In this document: piece after piece, positions 15,069 through 22,850 of the stretch
Position numbering within the stretch: the first letter of the stretch is position 1
Layout: every line of letters starts with the position of its first letter
Assembly: GCA_902492235.1 (NCBI GenBank)
Contig: CABUKS010000022.1
Coordinates: 1 to 41,121, forward strand
Direction: 5' to 3'
DNA length: 41,121 bases
Origin: an uncultured Collinsella sp.
Lineage (GTDB): Bacteria; Actinomycetota; Coriobacteriia; Coriobacteriales; Coriobacteriaceae
The notes under the pieces: generated by a model
Told to the model about the DNA's origin: nothing
Seen by the model: only the letters and a program-made list of their open reading frames with translations
The model's database searches: none
Position numbers and translations under genes: made by a program

Positions 15069-15803
15069 GTGCCAGACAAAAAGACGCCGTGTATCTCGGC
15101 TATCGATACGACGAACTTTGCGCGCCAGATCGTGCTGGACTTTGAGTTTGCGCCGGTGCCAAGGCAGCGCCAGCGCCGCGGGTTGCGCAACGAGATTATC
15201 GAGGTCGGCGCGGTTAAGCTCGATAACCGCGGCAACGTTATGGGCGAGTTTTCGCAGTTTGTGCAGACAGAATTTACCGAAGGCGTTGCGTTTCCCGTCC
15301 GCGAGCTTACGGGGATATCGGCCGTGGACACCGCGATGGCTGATCCGCTCTATGTGGTGATCAAAAGACTCAGCGATTGGATCGGTCGCTACTCCGCCCA
15401 GATAGTTTGCTGGAGCGGGGCGGATCATCGACAGCTTATGACCGAGTGCCAGGCAAAGCACATGGACCTTTCCGCATTTCCTACGGACTGGGCCGACCTG
15501 CAGGCGTTTTACACTTCGATCATGGACGTGGGCAGCCACGGGTGCTTCTCTTTGAGTGACGCGGCAACGTGGTTTGGCATCGAGTTCGACGAGTCGACGG
15601 GTCACGCCCACAGCGCCTTAGCCGATGCGCGCGTGACCGCCAAGCTGCTCAAGCAGGTGATGGATGGGGGCTACCCCGTGAGCCCGCACGTCCAGGAAGT
15701 CCGCCAGCGGTGGGGGGTGGGCGAGCGAGCCCAGACGCGCCTTTCCAGCAAGTGCCCCGAGCTGGGCGACCTGCTGCTGAGGCTGAAGGCGGAGGGGAGG
15801 TAG
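15069..15803 (+). CDS. DEDDh 3'-5' exonuclease (DnaQ/ExoIII family)
   Basis: 244-residue predicted nuclease of the DnaQ-like fold. The ExoI motif is VLDFEF (D24, E26), followed by EIIEVGAV. The ExoII aspartate is D119 in WSGADHRQL. The ExoIII motif is H181-x4-D186 in GHAHSALADARV, the DEDDh signature. The start is a GTG at 15069 with AAAGG 8 nt upstream. It stands alone, so it is more likely a nucleic-acid trimming or repair enzyme (as in KapD or sporulation-inhibitor type proteins) than a polymerase subunit. Substrate unknown. Confidence 0.8.
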   Translation: MPDKKTPCISAIDTTNFARQIVLDFEFAPVPRQRQRRGLRNEIIEVGAVKLDNRGNVMGEFSQFVQTEFTEGVAFPVRELTGISAVDTAMADPLYVVIKRLSDWIGRYSAQIVCWSGADHRQLMTECQAKHMDLSAFPTDWADLQAFYTSIMDVGSHGCFSLSDAATWFGIEFDESTGHAHSALADARVTAKLLKQVMDGGYPVSPHVQEVRQRWGVGERAQTRLSSKCPELGDLLLRLKAEGR

Positions 15804-15913
15804 GCCTTTTGAGAACGCCATTCGGTTTGGCATGGCAGGGCTGTAAGCGCGACTTCGCACTGCTGTTTGAATCGAAGCGTCAACCAGTATGACGAGCTGT
15901 CTGGTCTGTCTGC

Positions 15914-16336
15914 CTACACCATCGCAATCCCGCGGGCCGCACTCAACAGCTCGTACTCCCTTTCGCTCCACTGCCGCAGCTCGGCCGCGCGTACGGCGTC
16001 GCGGCACAGATCCAGGAATACCTCGGCGCCCTCGCAGAAGCACTCGCGGGCAAAGATGCCCGACCCGCCCGCAACGCACGCGCCATCGGCAAACCGCTCC
16101 CAGCTAGACGGCTCACGCGAATCGTCTCCGGACAGTTTGATCTGCAACACATGCGGGTCGCCGGCAACGCAGAACTCTTTCTCGAGCTTTTGCACCGTGA
16201 AGCGCATCTGGTGGGAGAGGCTGCTCTTGACCATGGCCGAGGCGTAGCCGTTCTGCTTGTCCAGAAGATGCATTCGTTTTGGCTTGGCTGCCAGGTTGTG
16301 GAAGTTGCGCTCGCTGCGCACAGAGAAATTGTCCAT
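15914..16336 (-). CDS. uncharacterised 140-residue protein
   Basis: Not recognised. The ATG at 16336 follows AAAGGAG on the minus strand. The protein is soluble, without signal peptide or membrane helix, and has cysteines at several points (FCVAG, GACVAGG, RECFCEG, DLCRDA). The middle part, SLSHQMRFTVQKLEKEFCV followed by VLQIKLSGDD, suggests an alpha/beta fold. The C-terminus ELRQWSEREYELLSAARGI is helical. It is convergent with the exonuclease gene. A good ribosome site and a clean frame support it being real. Confidence 0.6.
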   Translation of the reverse strand: MDNFSVRSERNFHNLAAKPKRMHLLDKQNGYASAMVKSSLSHQMRFTVQKLEKEFCVAGDPHVLQIKLSGDDSREPSSWERFADGACVAGGSGIFARECFCEGAEVFLDLCRDAVRAAELRQWSEREYELLSAARGIAMV

Positions 16337-16467
16337 ACGGACTCCTTTCATCGATGTTGGCAGGGCCACCGTGCCTTTTGGCCGGTTGGCGTCGGGATCG
16401 TGGAGCCAACTCTCTACCCCGACTCTGGATAAAACGTGCCCGCTCCTTGCGGGCAAGAGGAAGTCTA

Positions 16468-16497
16468 TCAACGTGTACGGACTCAACGTGTACGGAC
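16468..16497 (+). repeat. exact 15-bp tandem duplication
   Basis: TCAACGTGTACGGAC occurs twice directly in tandem (16468-16482, 16483-16497). It lies in the roughly 380-bp gene-free stretch 16337-16716, upstream of the minus-strand gene at 15914-16336. It could be a paired protein site or recent slippage. Confidence 0.6.
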
Positions 16498-16506
16498 AGA
16501 AATCAA

Positions 16507-16538
16507 GCGCCATCCGCGAAATGACGCGCGGATGGCGC
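16507..16538. terminator. strong hairpin, possible bidirectional terminator
   Basis: A perfect 12-bp stem (GCGCCATCCGCG at 16507-16518 with 16527-16538) encloses an 8-nt loop. TGGTTT follows on the plus strand and TTGATTT on the minus strand. It lies downstream of the minus-strand gene 16717-17703, which it could terminate. Confidence 0.5.
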
Positions 16539-16569
16539 TGGTTTCCCAAGTGATTATTCGGCTTTCATC

Positions 16570-16646
16570 CGGAAAAGTGTCGAAATCAGCCGTGTAAAAG
16601 TACGGAAAAGTGTCGAAATAGGCACCTTAAAACTTCGGAAAAGTGT
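16570..16646 (+). repeat. three direct repeats at exact 33-bp spacing
   Basis: CGGAAAAGTGT starts at 16570, 16603 and 16636. The first two copies continue identically as CGAAAT, giving a 17-bp repeat with 16-bp unique spacers; the third diverges after 11 bp. Spacing near three helical turns suggests iteron-like binding sites or a recombination end rather than CRISPR, as there are too few units and no cas genes. Confidence 0.7.
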
Positions 16647-16716
16647 GGCTGGATGACAAAACAGCACTTAGAAGCCGGCGCTGGATGCGGGATCCTGCGG
16701 CCGCCTTCAGCTCCCG

Positions 16717-17703
16717 CTACTCATCGTCTCCGTCGTTGGGGTCGCCCTTGAGGGTGTTGATGTCCAGGTACTGGTTATCGTCCTCTTTTTGCTGGGTCTC
16801 CGACTCCGCTTGGGTGGGGCCGCGGAACAGCTGGAATCCCTCAAACGCAATGACGCCGAACAGGGCAATGACAATGGCGAGAAAGGCAATCTTGACTGCC
16901 TGCGGAAATTCCGAGAAACGCAGTGCCTTTTCCTCGGCGTAATAATCGGCGAAGCGTTCTTCGCCCGTGCTTTTGGTGTACGCCGGTGCGGACGCGGCCT
17001 CCGGGTCATATTCCGGTGCACGCGTGGCAGCGTACGGATCGTTGAGATAATCGCTCGGTGCGGTGCCATAATCCTCGGTCTCGATGCGACTGGTGCCAGC
17101 ATAGCCATCGGAATAATCGGAATATGCCGCACCGCCCTCATAGTCCGCGGCGCTCGTGTTGGCGGCAAAAAGCGGATTAACTGGAACGTCGAGCGCCGGC
17201 ATGCCGGTAGAGGTCTCATCCAGATCGGCTGCAGCCCAGGAATCGTAGGCAACCTGATGGGCAACGGGCTCATCGAGCCTTGCGACCGGAGGCTTGCGTG
17301 CCGCAGGAACAGGCAACTGCTGGGCGCTGTACATAACGGTGCTGTCGGCCGATTTGCCCTGCGTCGCTGCAGCGAGAAATGCCGCCGTCTCGGACGGGTC
17401 GCTTGCGGGGCGGGGAGCGGGCGTGGGCGCCGAAGTGGGTGCGGGCGTAGGCGCGGGCGTCGAAACAGGCGACTGCGCAGGAGTCGGCGCAGATGCGGGC
17501 TTAGGCGCAAGTGTGGGATCGGGGCTTGACGGGCGAGCCCCGCCGCCCATGAGTTCGTCGGCGGTCCACGGGCGATCATCCATCACGTCGTCAAGGCTTA
17601 GCGAAAACAGGTCGTCTTCACCCTCATCGAACATGCGGTGCACATGTCCACCAATTGCCGGAATCAATCCGCGACCGGTGCATGATGCCTTGCTCAACGC
17701 CAT
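16717..17703 (-). CDS. uncharacterised single-pass membrane protein with Pro/Ala-rich region
   Basis: 328-residue protein, function not recognised. An acidic N-terminal part (about 25-50, FDEGEDDLFSLSLDDVMDD) is followed by a low-complexity Pro/Ala/Thr stretch (about 56-102), then a Tyr/Asp/Ala-rich stretch (about 180-250). One membrane helix is predicted at about 269-293 (VKIAFLAIVIALFGVIAF). A short acidic tail ends in NDGDDE. No signal peptide is seen, so a large cytoplasmic region anchored near the C-terminus is likely. The ATG at 17703 follows AAAGGATGG, and TATAAT lies upstream (complement of 17738-17743). It runs the same way as the regulator at 17827 and may be co-transcribed with it. 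Confidence 0.7.
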   Translation of the reverse strand: MALSKASCTGRGLIPAIGGHVHRMFDEGEDDLFSLSLDDVMDDRPWTADELMGGGARPSSPDPTLAPKPASAPTPAQSPVSTPAPTPAPTSAPTPAPRPASDPSETAAFLAAATQGKSADSTVMYSAQQLPVPAARKPPVARLDEPVAHQVAYDSWAAADLDETSTGMPALDVPVNPLFAANTSAADYEGGAAYSDYSDGYAGTSRIETEDYGTAPSDYLNDPYAATRAPEYDPEAASAPAYTKSTGEERFADYYAEEKALRFSEFPQAVKIAFLAIVIALFGVIAFEGFQLFRGPTQAESETQQKEDDNQYLDINTLKGDPNDGDDE

Positions 17704-17826
17704 TCTGTTCCATCCTTTCGAAATACTAATGACATCGATTATATGGAACTTCCCAAGCGGCCCGGTCTTGGATTCGTGCTTTCCAGAACTCGCACCCAAA
17801 AGGGGAGGGGCAATCCAGGCGAGTGC

Positions 17827-18480
17827 CTACTTGTCGCCGGCCGCCGCCTTGGCCTCATTGAGGTAGCTATAGAAGCTGTACTTGGAGATGCCAAAGAACT
17901 CGCAGGCGCGCTCGCTCGACTTGGAAATGAGGAAGGCGCCGCGACGGTCGAGGTAGCCAATGGCACGAATGCGCTCGTCTTTGGTCATGAGTGCCGCGGG
18001 CTTGCCCACAAACTGCTCGCACTCGTGCAGCAGGTCCTCGAGCAGGTCGCCGATGTTCTTGGTAATGGGCTCGGGCTCGGTATAGCCCGTGCCGCCGGTG
18101 CCGGTAAAGGCGTCGAGCGAACGCTCAAAAGCCTTCATAAGCGTAATGTCAAAGTTGATGCCCAAAATGCCGACGGGCTTGCCTTCGTCGTTGCGGATAA
18201 AGATGGTCGAGGACTTGAGCAGCTTGCCATCGGTGGTTTTAGTGAGGTACGGCTCGCGGTCGTGTACGTCGGTGCTGCCCTCGTGCATGGACTCAAACAC
18301 AATATGGCTGGGGCCGTCACCCAGTTTGCGCCCGCTGACGTGGCCGTTTTCGATCACTACGATGGAGTGGTCCACGTCCTCGGTCTCCAGATCGTGGACG
18401 ACGACTTCGCAGTTGGGGCCAAATTGGAGCGCCAGGCCGTGTGCGAGGCGCTTGTAAAACTCAATCTGTGCGGGGGTCAT
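17827..18480 (-). CDS. second YheO/DauR-type PAS-HTH regulator
   Basis: 217-residue paralogue of the regulator at 161-817. The PAS part carries CEVVVHDLETEDVDHSIVVI, a SGRKLGDGPSHI segment and an FIRNDEGKPVGILGIN strand pair. The C-terminal HTH ends GISKYSFYSYLNEAKAA. The ATG at 18480 follows AGGAAGG. The gene diverges from ygeX, and the 277-bp gap between them holds two matching inverted repeats that could be its operators. Its placement beside the second half of the purine pathway suggests that each operon has its own sensor. The ligand is unknown. Confidence 0.92.
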   Translation of the reverse strand: MTPAQIEFYKRLAHGLALQFGPNCEVVVHDLETEDVDHSIVVIENGHVSGRKLGDGPSHIVFESMHEGSTDVHDREPYLTKTTDGKLLKSSTIFIRNDEGKPVGILGINFDITLMKAFERSLDAFTGTGGTGYTEPEPITKNIGDLLEDLLHECEQFVGKPAALMTKDERIRAIGYLDRRGAFLISKSSERACEFFGISKYSFYSYLNEAKAAAGDK

Positions 18481-18599
18481 GGGTGCCTTCCTAAAAATTA
18501 GTTTGGGCACACTTTGCCATAAACCACATCTGTTCGCAAACCAATCCATCAACAAGGCAATTCATGACCGTTCGGCGGCGAAAAAGTACCGATTACGGC

Positions 18600-18665
18600 A
18601 ACAAACAATTTGTTAGGTTTGCCAATCAAAAAGTGTGATAGAACAGTGCTAACAAACTTTTTGTT
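18600..18665. promoter_or_regulatory. twin operators between the regulator and ygeX
   Basis: AACAAA-N3-TTTGTT occurs twice: 18600-18614 and 18651-18665. The arms are identical, the spacer is 3 bp in both, and the centres are 51 bp apart, close to five helical turns. They sit in the divergent promoter region of the regulator (start 18480) and ygeX (start 18758). This is the layout expected for a dimeric regulator that binds two sites, possibly with looping. Confidence 0.65.
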
Positions 18666-18757
18666 TGGCATCCACATAAAAGTTCAGTCGCATGAATGGG
18701 AATGGGCTGAAACGCGTATGCGGGGGCCGGCAAGAGAGGACTTAAGGAGTTCACCGT

Positions 18758-19972
18758 ATGGCCGATAAGATCCAGTGGGCGGGCAACACGATGCCCAAGA
18801 GCGATGACAAGCACTTGGGAATCATGAGCCTCGACCACGTGAAGAAGGCCCGCGCCTTCCACCAGTCGTTCCCTCAATATACCGTCACCCCGCTTGCCCG
18901 CCTGGACGGTCAGGCTGCGCGCTTGGGTCTGTCCAACCTGTGCGTTAAGGACGAGAGCTATCGCTTTGGCCTCAACGCCTTTAAGGTTCTGGGCGGATCG
19001 TTTGCCATGGCCAACTACATTGCCGACGAGACCGGCAAGGACGTTGCCGAGTGCACCTTCGATTACCTGACCTCCGATCAGCTTGCCAAGGACTTTGGCC
19101 AGGCCACCTTCTTTACCGCTACCGACGGCAATCATGGCCGCGGCGTGGCATGGGCTGCCAACAAGCTGGGCCAGAAGGCCGTCGTTCACATGCCCAAGGG
19201 TTCCACCAAGCCCCGCTTCGATAACATCGCCGCCGAGGGCGCAACGGTGACCATCGAAGAGGTCAACTACGACGAGTGCGTGCGCATGGCCGCCGCCGAG
19301 GCCGACGCCTGCGAGCGCGGCGTCATCGTTCAGGACACCGCCTGGGAGGGCTACGAGAAGATCCCGTCTTGGATCATGGAGGGCTACGGCACCATGGCTT
19401 CCGAGGCTGCCGAGCAGCTGCGCGAGATGGCCATCAACCGCCCGACGCACGTGTTTGTCCAGGCTGGCGTGGGTTCGCTCGCCGGCGCCGTGGTGGGCTA
19501 CTTCACCAACCTGTATCCCGATAACCCGCCCACCTTCGTCGTGGTCGAGTGCGCTCCGGCCGCCTGCCTGTACAAGGGCGCTGCCGCCGGCGACGGCGAT
19601 CCGCGTATCGTGGACGGTGACATGCCCTCCATCATGGCCGGTCTGTGCTGCGGCGAGCCCAACATCCTGGGCTGGGATATCCTGCGCAACCATGCCACCG
19701 CCTTCGTGTCCTGCCCCGACTGGGTCACCGCTCGCGGCATGCGCACCCTGGGCGCCCCCGAGAAGGGCGACCCGCGCGTCATCTCCGGCGAGTCCGGCGC
19801 GGTGACCACTGGCCTGGTCGAGACCCTCATGCTCGATCCTGAGTACGCCGAGCTCAAAGAGCTCATCGGCCTGGATAAGACGAGCTCCGTGCTCTGCTTC
19901 TCCACGGAAGGTGACACCGATCCGGATCAGTACCGTCGCATCGTCTGGGAAGGCGAATACCCCACTTGCTAA
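18758..19972 (+). CDS. ygeX: YgeX, diaminopropionate ammonia-lyase
   Basis: 404-residue PLP enzyme of fold type II that splits 2,3-diaminopropionate into pyruvate and two ammonia. The PLP lysine is K76 in GLNAFKVLGGS. The catalytic-aspartate motif DGNHGRG starts at D123, and a glycine-rich loop (QAGVGSLAGAVVGY) is present. Length is close to the E. coli enzyme (about 398). The ATG at 18758 follows TTAAGGAG. It is the first gene of the ygeX-ygeY-ygeW-arcC unit. In the purine pathway it gives the final pyruvate and ammonia from the diamino acid left after the carbamoyl groups are removed. Confidence 0.96.
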   Translation: MADKIQWAGNTMPKSDDKHLGIMSLDHVKKARAFHQSFPQYTVTPLARLDGQAARLGLSNLCVKDESYRFGLNAFKVLGGSFAMANYIADETGKDVAECTFDYLTSDQLAKDFGQATFFTATDGNHGRGVAWAANKLGQKAVVHMPKGSTKPRFDNIAAEGATVTIEEVNYDECVRMAAAEADACERGVIVQDTAWEGYEKIPSWIMEGYGTMASEAAEQLREMAINRPTHVFVQAGVGSLAGAVVGYFTNLYPDNPPTFVVVECAPAACLYKGAAAGDGDPRIVDGDMPSIMAGLCCGEPNILGWDILRNHATAFVSCPDWVTARGMRTLGAPEKGDPRVISGESGAVTTGLVETLMLDPEYAELKELIGLDKTSSVLCFSTEGDTDPDQYRRIVWEGEYPTC

Positions 19973-20046
19973 TCGTTGGGGCGGAGTAAATAGGTATCGC
20001 TCCGCCACCTCACAGGTAGATTCCTTAGTTTGAAAGGTTATGAACA

Positions 20047-21432
20047 ATGGCTAAAGAACTCGATTTCGACGCTATCAAGGCTGCTGCTGAGTCCCATCGT
20101 GCTGATATGACTCGCTTCCTGCGCGCTATGATCAGCCATCCCTCTGAGTCCTGCGAGGAGGGTGAGGTTGTCGCTTGCATCAAGGCCGAGATGGAGAGCC
20201 TTGGCTATGACGAGGTCAAGGTCGACGGCCTGGGCAACGTTATGGGCTTTATGGGCGAGGGCGACAAGATTATCGCCATCGACTCTCACATCGACACCGT
20301 CGGCATCGGCAACATCGATAACTGGGATGCCGATCCCTATGAGGGTTACGAGACCGACGAGATCATCTACGGCCGCGGTGGCTCCGACCAGGAGGGTGGC
20401 ATGGCTTCTGCTACCTACGCTGCCAAGATGATGAAGGACATGGGCCTCATCCCCGAGGGCTACAAGATTATGGTCGTCGGTACCGTCCAGGAAGAGGACT
20501 GCGATGGCATGTGCTGGCAGTACATCTACAACAAGGACGGCATTAAGCCCGAGTTCGTCATTTCCACCGAGCCCACCGACGGTGGCATCTATCGCGGTCA
20601 CCGCGGCCGCATGGAGATCCGCGTCGACGTTCACGGCACCTCCTGCCACGGCTCCGCTCCCGACCGCGGCGACAACGCCATCTACAAGATGGCCGACATC
20701 ATCGCCGACGTCCGCGCTCTCAACAACAACGGCTGCGACGAGTCGATCGACATCAAGGGCCTCGTCAAGATGCTCGACCCCAAGTACAACCCCGAGCACT
20801 TCGAGGACGCCCGCTTCCTGGGCCGCGGCACCTGCACCGTCAGCCAGATCTTCTACACCAGCCCCAGCCGCTGCGCTGTCGCTGACTCCTGCGCCATCTC
20901 CATCGACCGTCGCATGACCGCCGGTGAGACCTGGGAGTCCTGCCTGGACGAGATCCGTAACCTGCCGGCCGCCAAGAAGTACGGCGACGACGTGAAGGTC
21001 TCCATGTACATGTACGACCGTCCGTCCTGGACCGGCGAGGTCTACGAGACCGAGGCTTACTTCCCCACGTGGATCAACAAGGAGACCGCTCCGCACGTCA
21101 AGGCCCTCGTCGACGCCCACAAGGCCATGTTCGGTGACGAGCGCATCGGCTGCGAGCCCAGCATGGACAAGCGCACCGGTCGTCCGCTGTGCGACAAGTG
21201 GACCTTCTCCACGAACTGCGTCTCCATCCAGGGCCGCTATGGCATCCCCTGCGTGGGCTTTGGCCCGGGTGCCGAGTCTCAGGCACACGCTCCCAACGAG
21301 GTCACCTACAAGGACGACCTGGTCACCGCTGCCGCCATGTACGTGGCTGCCCTGAACCTCTACGATCCGAGCCAGGCCGATGGCGATGCCACCGTGTTCC
21401 GCGCCGGTCTGACCAACAACAAGATCGACTAG
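20047..21432 (+). CDS. ygeY: YgeY, selenium-metabolism-linked M20-family hydrolase
   Basis: 461-residue zinc-dependent hydrolase of the M20 peptidase/deacylase superfamily. Metal and catalytic residues are visible: H81 and D83 in DSHIDTV, D114 in GRGGSDQEGG, E149/E150 in TVQEEDCDG, E175 in STEPTDG and H414 in ESQAHAPNE. It is around 60 residues longer than the roughly 400-residue family members I recall. The likely role is hydrolysis of an amide or ureido bond in an opened-ring purine intermediate; the true substrate is not certain. The start follows GAAAGG. A strong hairpin separates it from ygeW. Confidence 0.93.
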   Translation: MAKELDFDAIKAAAESHRADMTRFLRAMISHPSESCEEGEVVACIKAEMESLGYDEVKVDGLGNVMGFMGEGDKIIAIDSHIDTVGIGNIDNWDADPYEGYETDEIIYGRGGSDQEGGMASATYAAKMMKDMGLIPEGYKIMVVGTVQEEDCDGMCWQYIYNKDGIKPEFVISTEPTDGGIYRGHRGRMEIRVDVHGTSCHGSAPDRGDNAIYKMADIIADVRALNNNGCDESIDIKGLVKMLDPKYNPEHFEDARFLGRGTCTVSQIFYTSPSRCAVADSCAISIDRRMTAGETWESCLDEIRNLPAAKKYGDDVKVSMYMYDRPSWTGEVYETEAYFPTWINKETAPHVKALVDAHKAMFGDERIGCEPSMDKRTGRPLCDKWTFSTNCVSIQGRYGIPCVGFGPGAESQAHAPNEVTYKDDLVTAAAMYVAALNLYDPSQADGDATVFRAGLTNNKID

Positions 21433-21454
21433 TCCCATTCCTCGATCTTGTTGA

Positions 21455-21479
21455 GCCGGGGGCAGTTTATGCCCCCGGC
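21455..21479 (+). terminator. perfect hairpin between ygeY and ygeW
   Basis: GCCGGGGGCA (21455-21464) pairs perfectly with 21470-21479 around GTTTA. No T run follows. With 201 bp between the genes, it may be a partial terminator or mRNA end that sets different levels for ygeX-ygeY and ygeW-arcC. Confidence 0.6.
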
Positions 21480-21633
21480 GCCTCCTATTGACTTGGGGCC
21501 CGCGGTCGTTATCTCCCATGCTTCCTCGACGGTGGCGGGTCCTCGTCATAGCGCTCTGCATGTTCTAGCCACACGCGCATGCCGGAGCGCATCTACTCAT
21601 TGCGATCGTTTCACCTTTAGAAAGGACATTTAC

Positions 21634-22836
21634 ATGGACGCCAAGTTTACCGAGCTCGTCGAGCAGCTGAACGGCCTCGATTTTAAGGGTATGTACGGCA
21701 GCGACTTCCTGCACACCTGGGATAAGACCACCGATGAGCTCAAGGCGCTCTACATCGTCGCCGACGCTCTGCGCGAGCTGCGCGAGAACAACGTTTCGTC
21801 CAAGATCTTCGATTCGGGCCTGGCCGTCTCGCTGTTCCGCGACAACTCCACCCGTACGCGCTTCTCCTTCTCTAAGGCCGCCAACCTGCTCGGCCTTGAG
21901 CTGCAGGACCTGGACGAGAAGAAGTCCCAGATCGCTCACGGCGAGACCGTCCGCGAGACCGCTACCATGATCTCCTTCATGGCCGACGTCATCGGCATCC
22001 GCGATGACATGTACATCGGCAAGGGCGACGCCTACATGGCTGAGGTCTCCGAGTCTGTCCAGCAGGCTTACGAGGATGGCGTTCTGGATCACCGTCCCAC
22101 GCTCATCTCCCTGCAGTCCGACTCCGATCATCCCACGCAGTCCTCTGCCGACATGCTCTACCTTATCAACGAGTTTGGCGGCCTCGAGAACCTCAAGGGC
22201 AAGAAGGTTGCCGTCACCTGGGCCTATTCGCCCTCTTACGGCAAGCCGCTGTCCTGCCCGCAGTCGCTGATCAGCCTGCTGCCCCGCTTTGGCATGGACG
22301 TCACCCTGGCTCACCCCGAGGGCTACGACCTCATGCCCGAGGTCGTCGAGCGCGCCAAGGGCTATGCCGCCGAGTCCGGCACCACCTTTAAGCAGGTCAA
22401 CACCATGGCCGAGGCCTTCGAGGGCGCCGACATCGTGATCCCCAAGAGTTGGGCTCCGTTTGCCGCCATGGAGAAGCGCACCAACCTGTACGCCGAGGGC
22501 GACGACGCCGGCATCGCTGCGCTCGAGAAGGAGCTGCTCGCCCAGAACGCCACCCATCAGGACTGGTGCTCCACGACTGAGCTCATGGAGAAGACTGCCA
22601 ACGGCCAGGACACCATCTTTATGCACCCGCTGCCCGCCGACATCTCCGGTGTCTCCTGCGAGCACGGCGAGGTCAACGCCGACGTCTTCGACATGCACCG
22701 CGTGGGCATGTACAAGGAGGCCAGCTACAAGCCGTACGCCATCGCAGCCATGATGTTCCTGCAGAAGGTTGCCGATCCCGCCGCTACCCTCAAGGCCCTC
22801 GACGAGCGCAACACCGCCCGTTGGTTCCAGGCCTAA
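21634..22836 (+). CDS. ygeW: YgeW, knotted carbamoyltransferase
   Basis: 400-residue member of the aspartate/ornithine carbamoyltransferase superfamily, YgeW branch. The carbamoyl-phosphate site is DNSTRTRFSF (residues about 70-79), with SDHPTQSSADM and MHPLPADISG as second and third active-site motifs. Size matches E. coli YgeW (396). The ATG at 21634 is chosen for AGAAAGGAC upstream; earlier in-frame codons run through intergenic sequence. It is proposed to work in reverse: phosphorolysis of a ureido intermediate to carbamoyl phosphate, which ArcC 15 nt downstream uses to make ATP. That direction is inferred from the gene pair. Confidence 0.95.
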   Translation: MDAKFTELVEQLNGLDFKGMYGSDFLHTWDKTTDELKALYIVADALRELRENNVSSKIFDSGLAVSLFRDNSTRTRFSFSKAANLLGLELQDLDEKKSQIAHGETVRETATMISFMADVIGIRDDMYIGKGDAYMAEVSESVQQAYEDGVLDHRPTLISLQSDSDHPTQSSADMLYLINEFGGLENLKGKKVAVTWAYSPSYGKPLSCPQSLISLLPRFGMDVTLAHPEGYDLMPEVVERAKGYAAESGTTFKQVNTMAEAFEGADIVIPKSWAPFAAMEKRTNLYAEGDDAGIAALEKELLAQNATHQDWCSTTELMEKTANGQDTIFMHPLPADISGVSCEHGEVNADVFDMHRVGMYKEASYKPYAIAAMMFLQKVADPAATLKALDERNTARWFQA

Positions 22837-22850
22837 AGCTGGGCTGAGAA

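Noticed and set aside
16570..16646. Mini CRISPR of 17-bp repeats and 16-bp spacers
   Set aside because: Only two full copies, repeats too short, no cas genes or leader.
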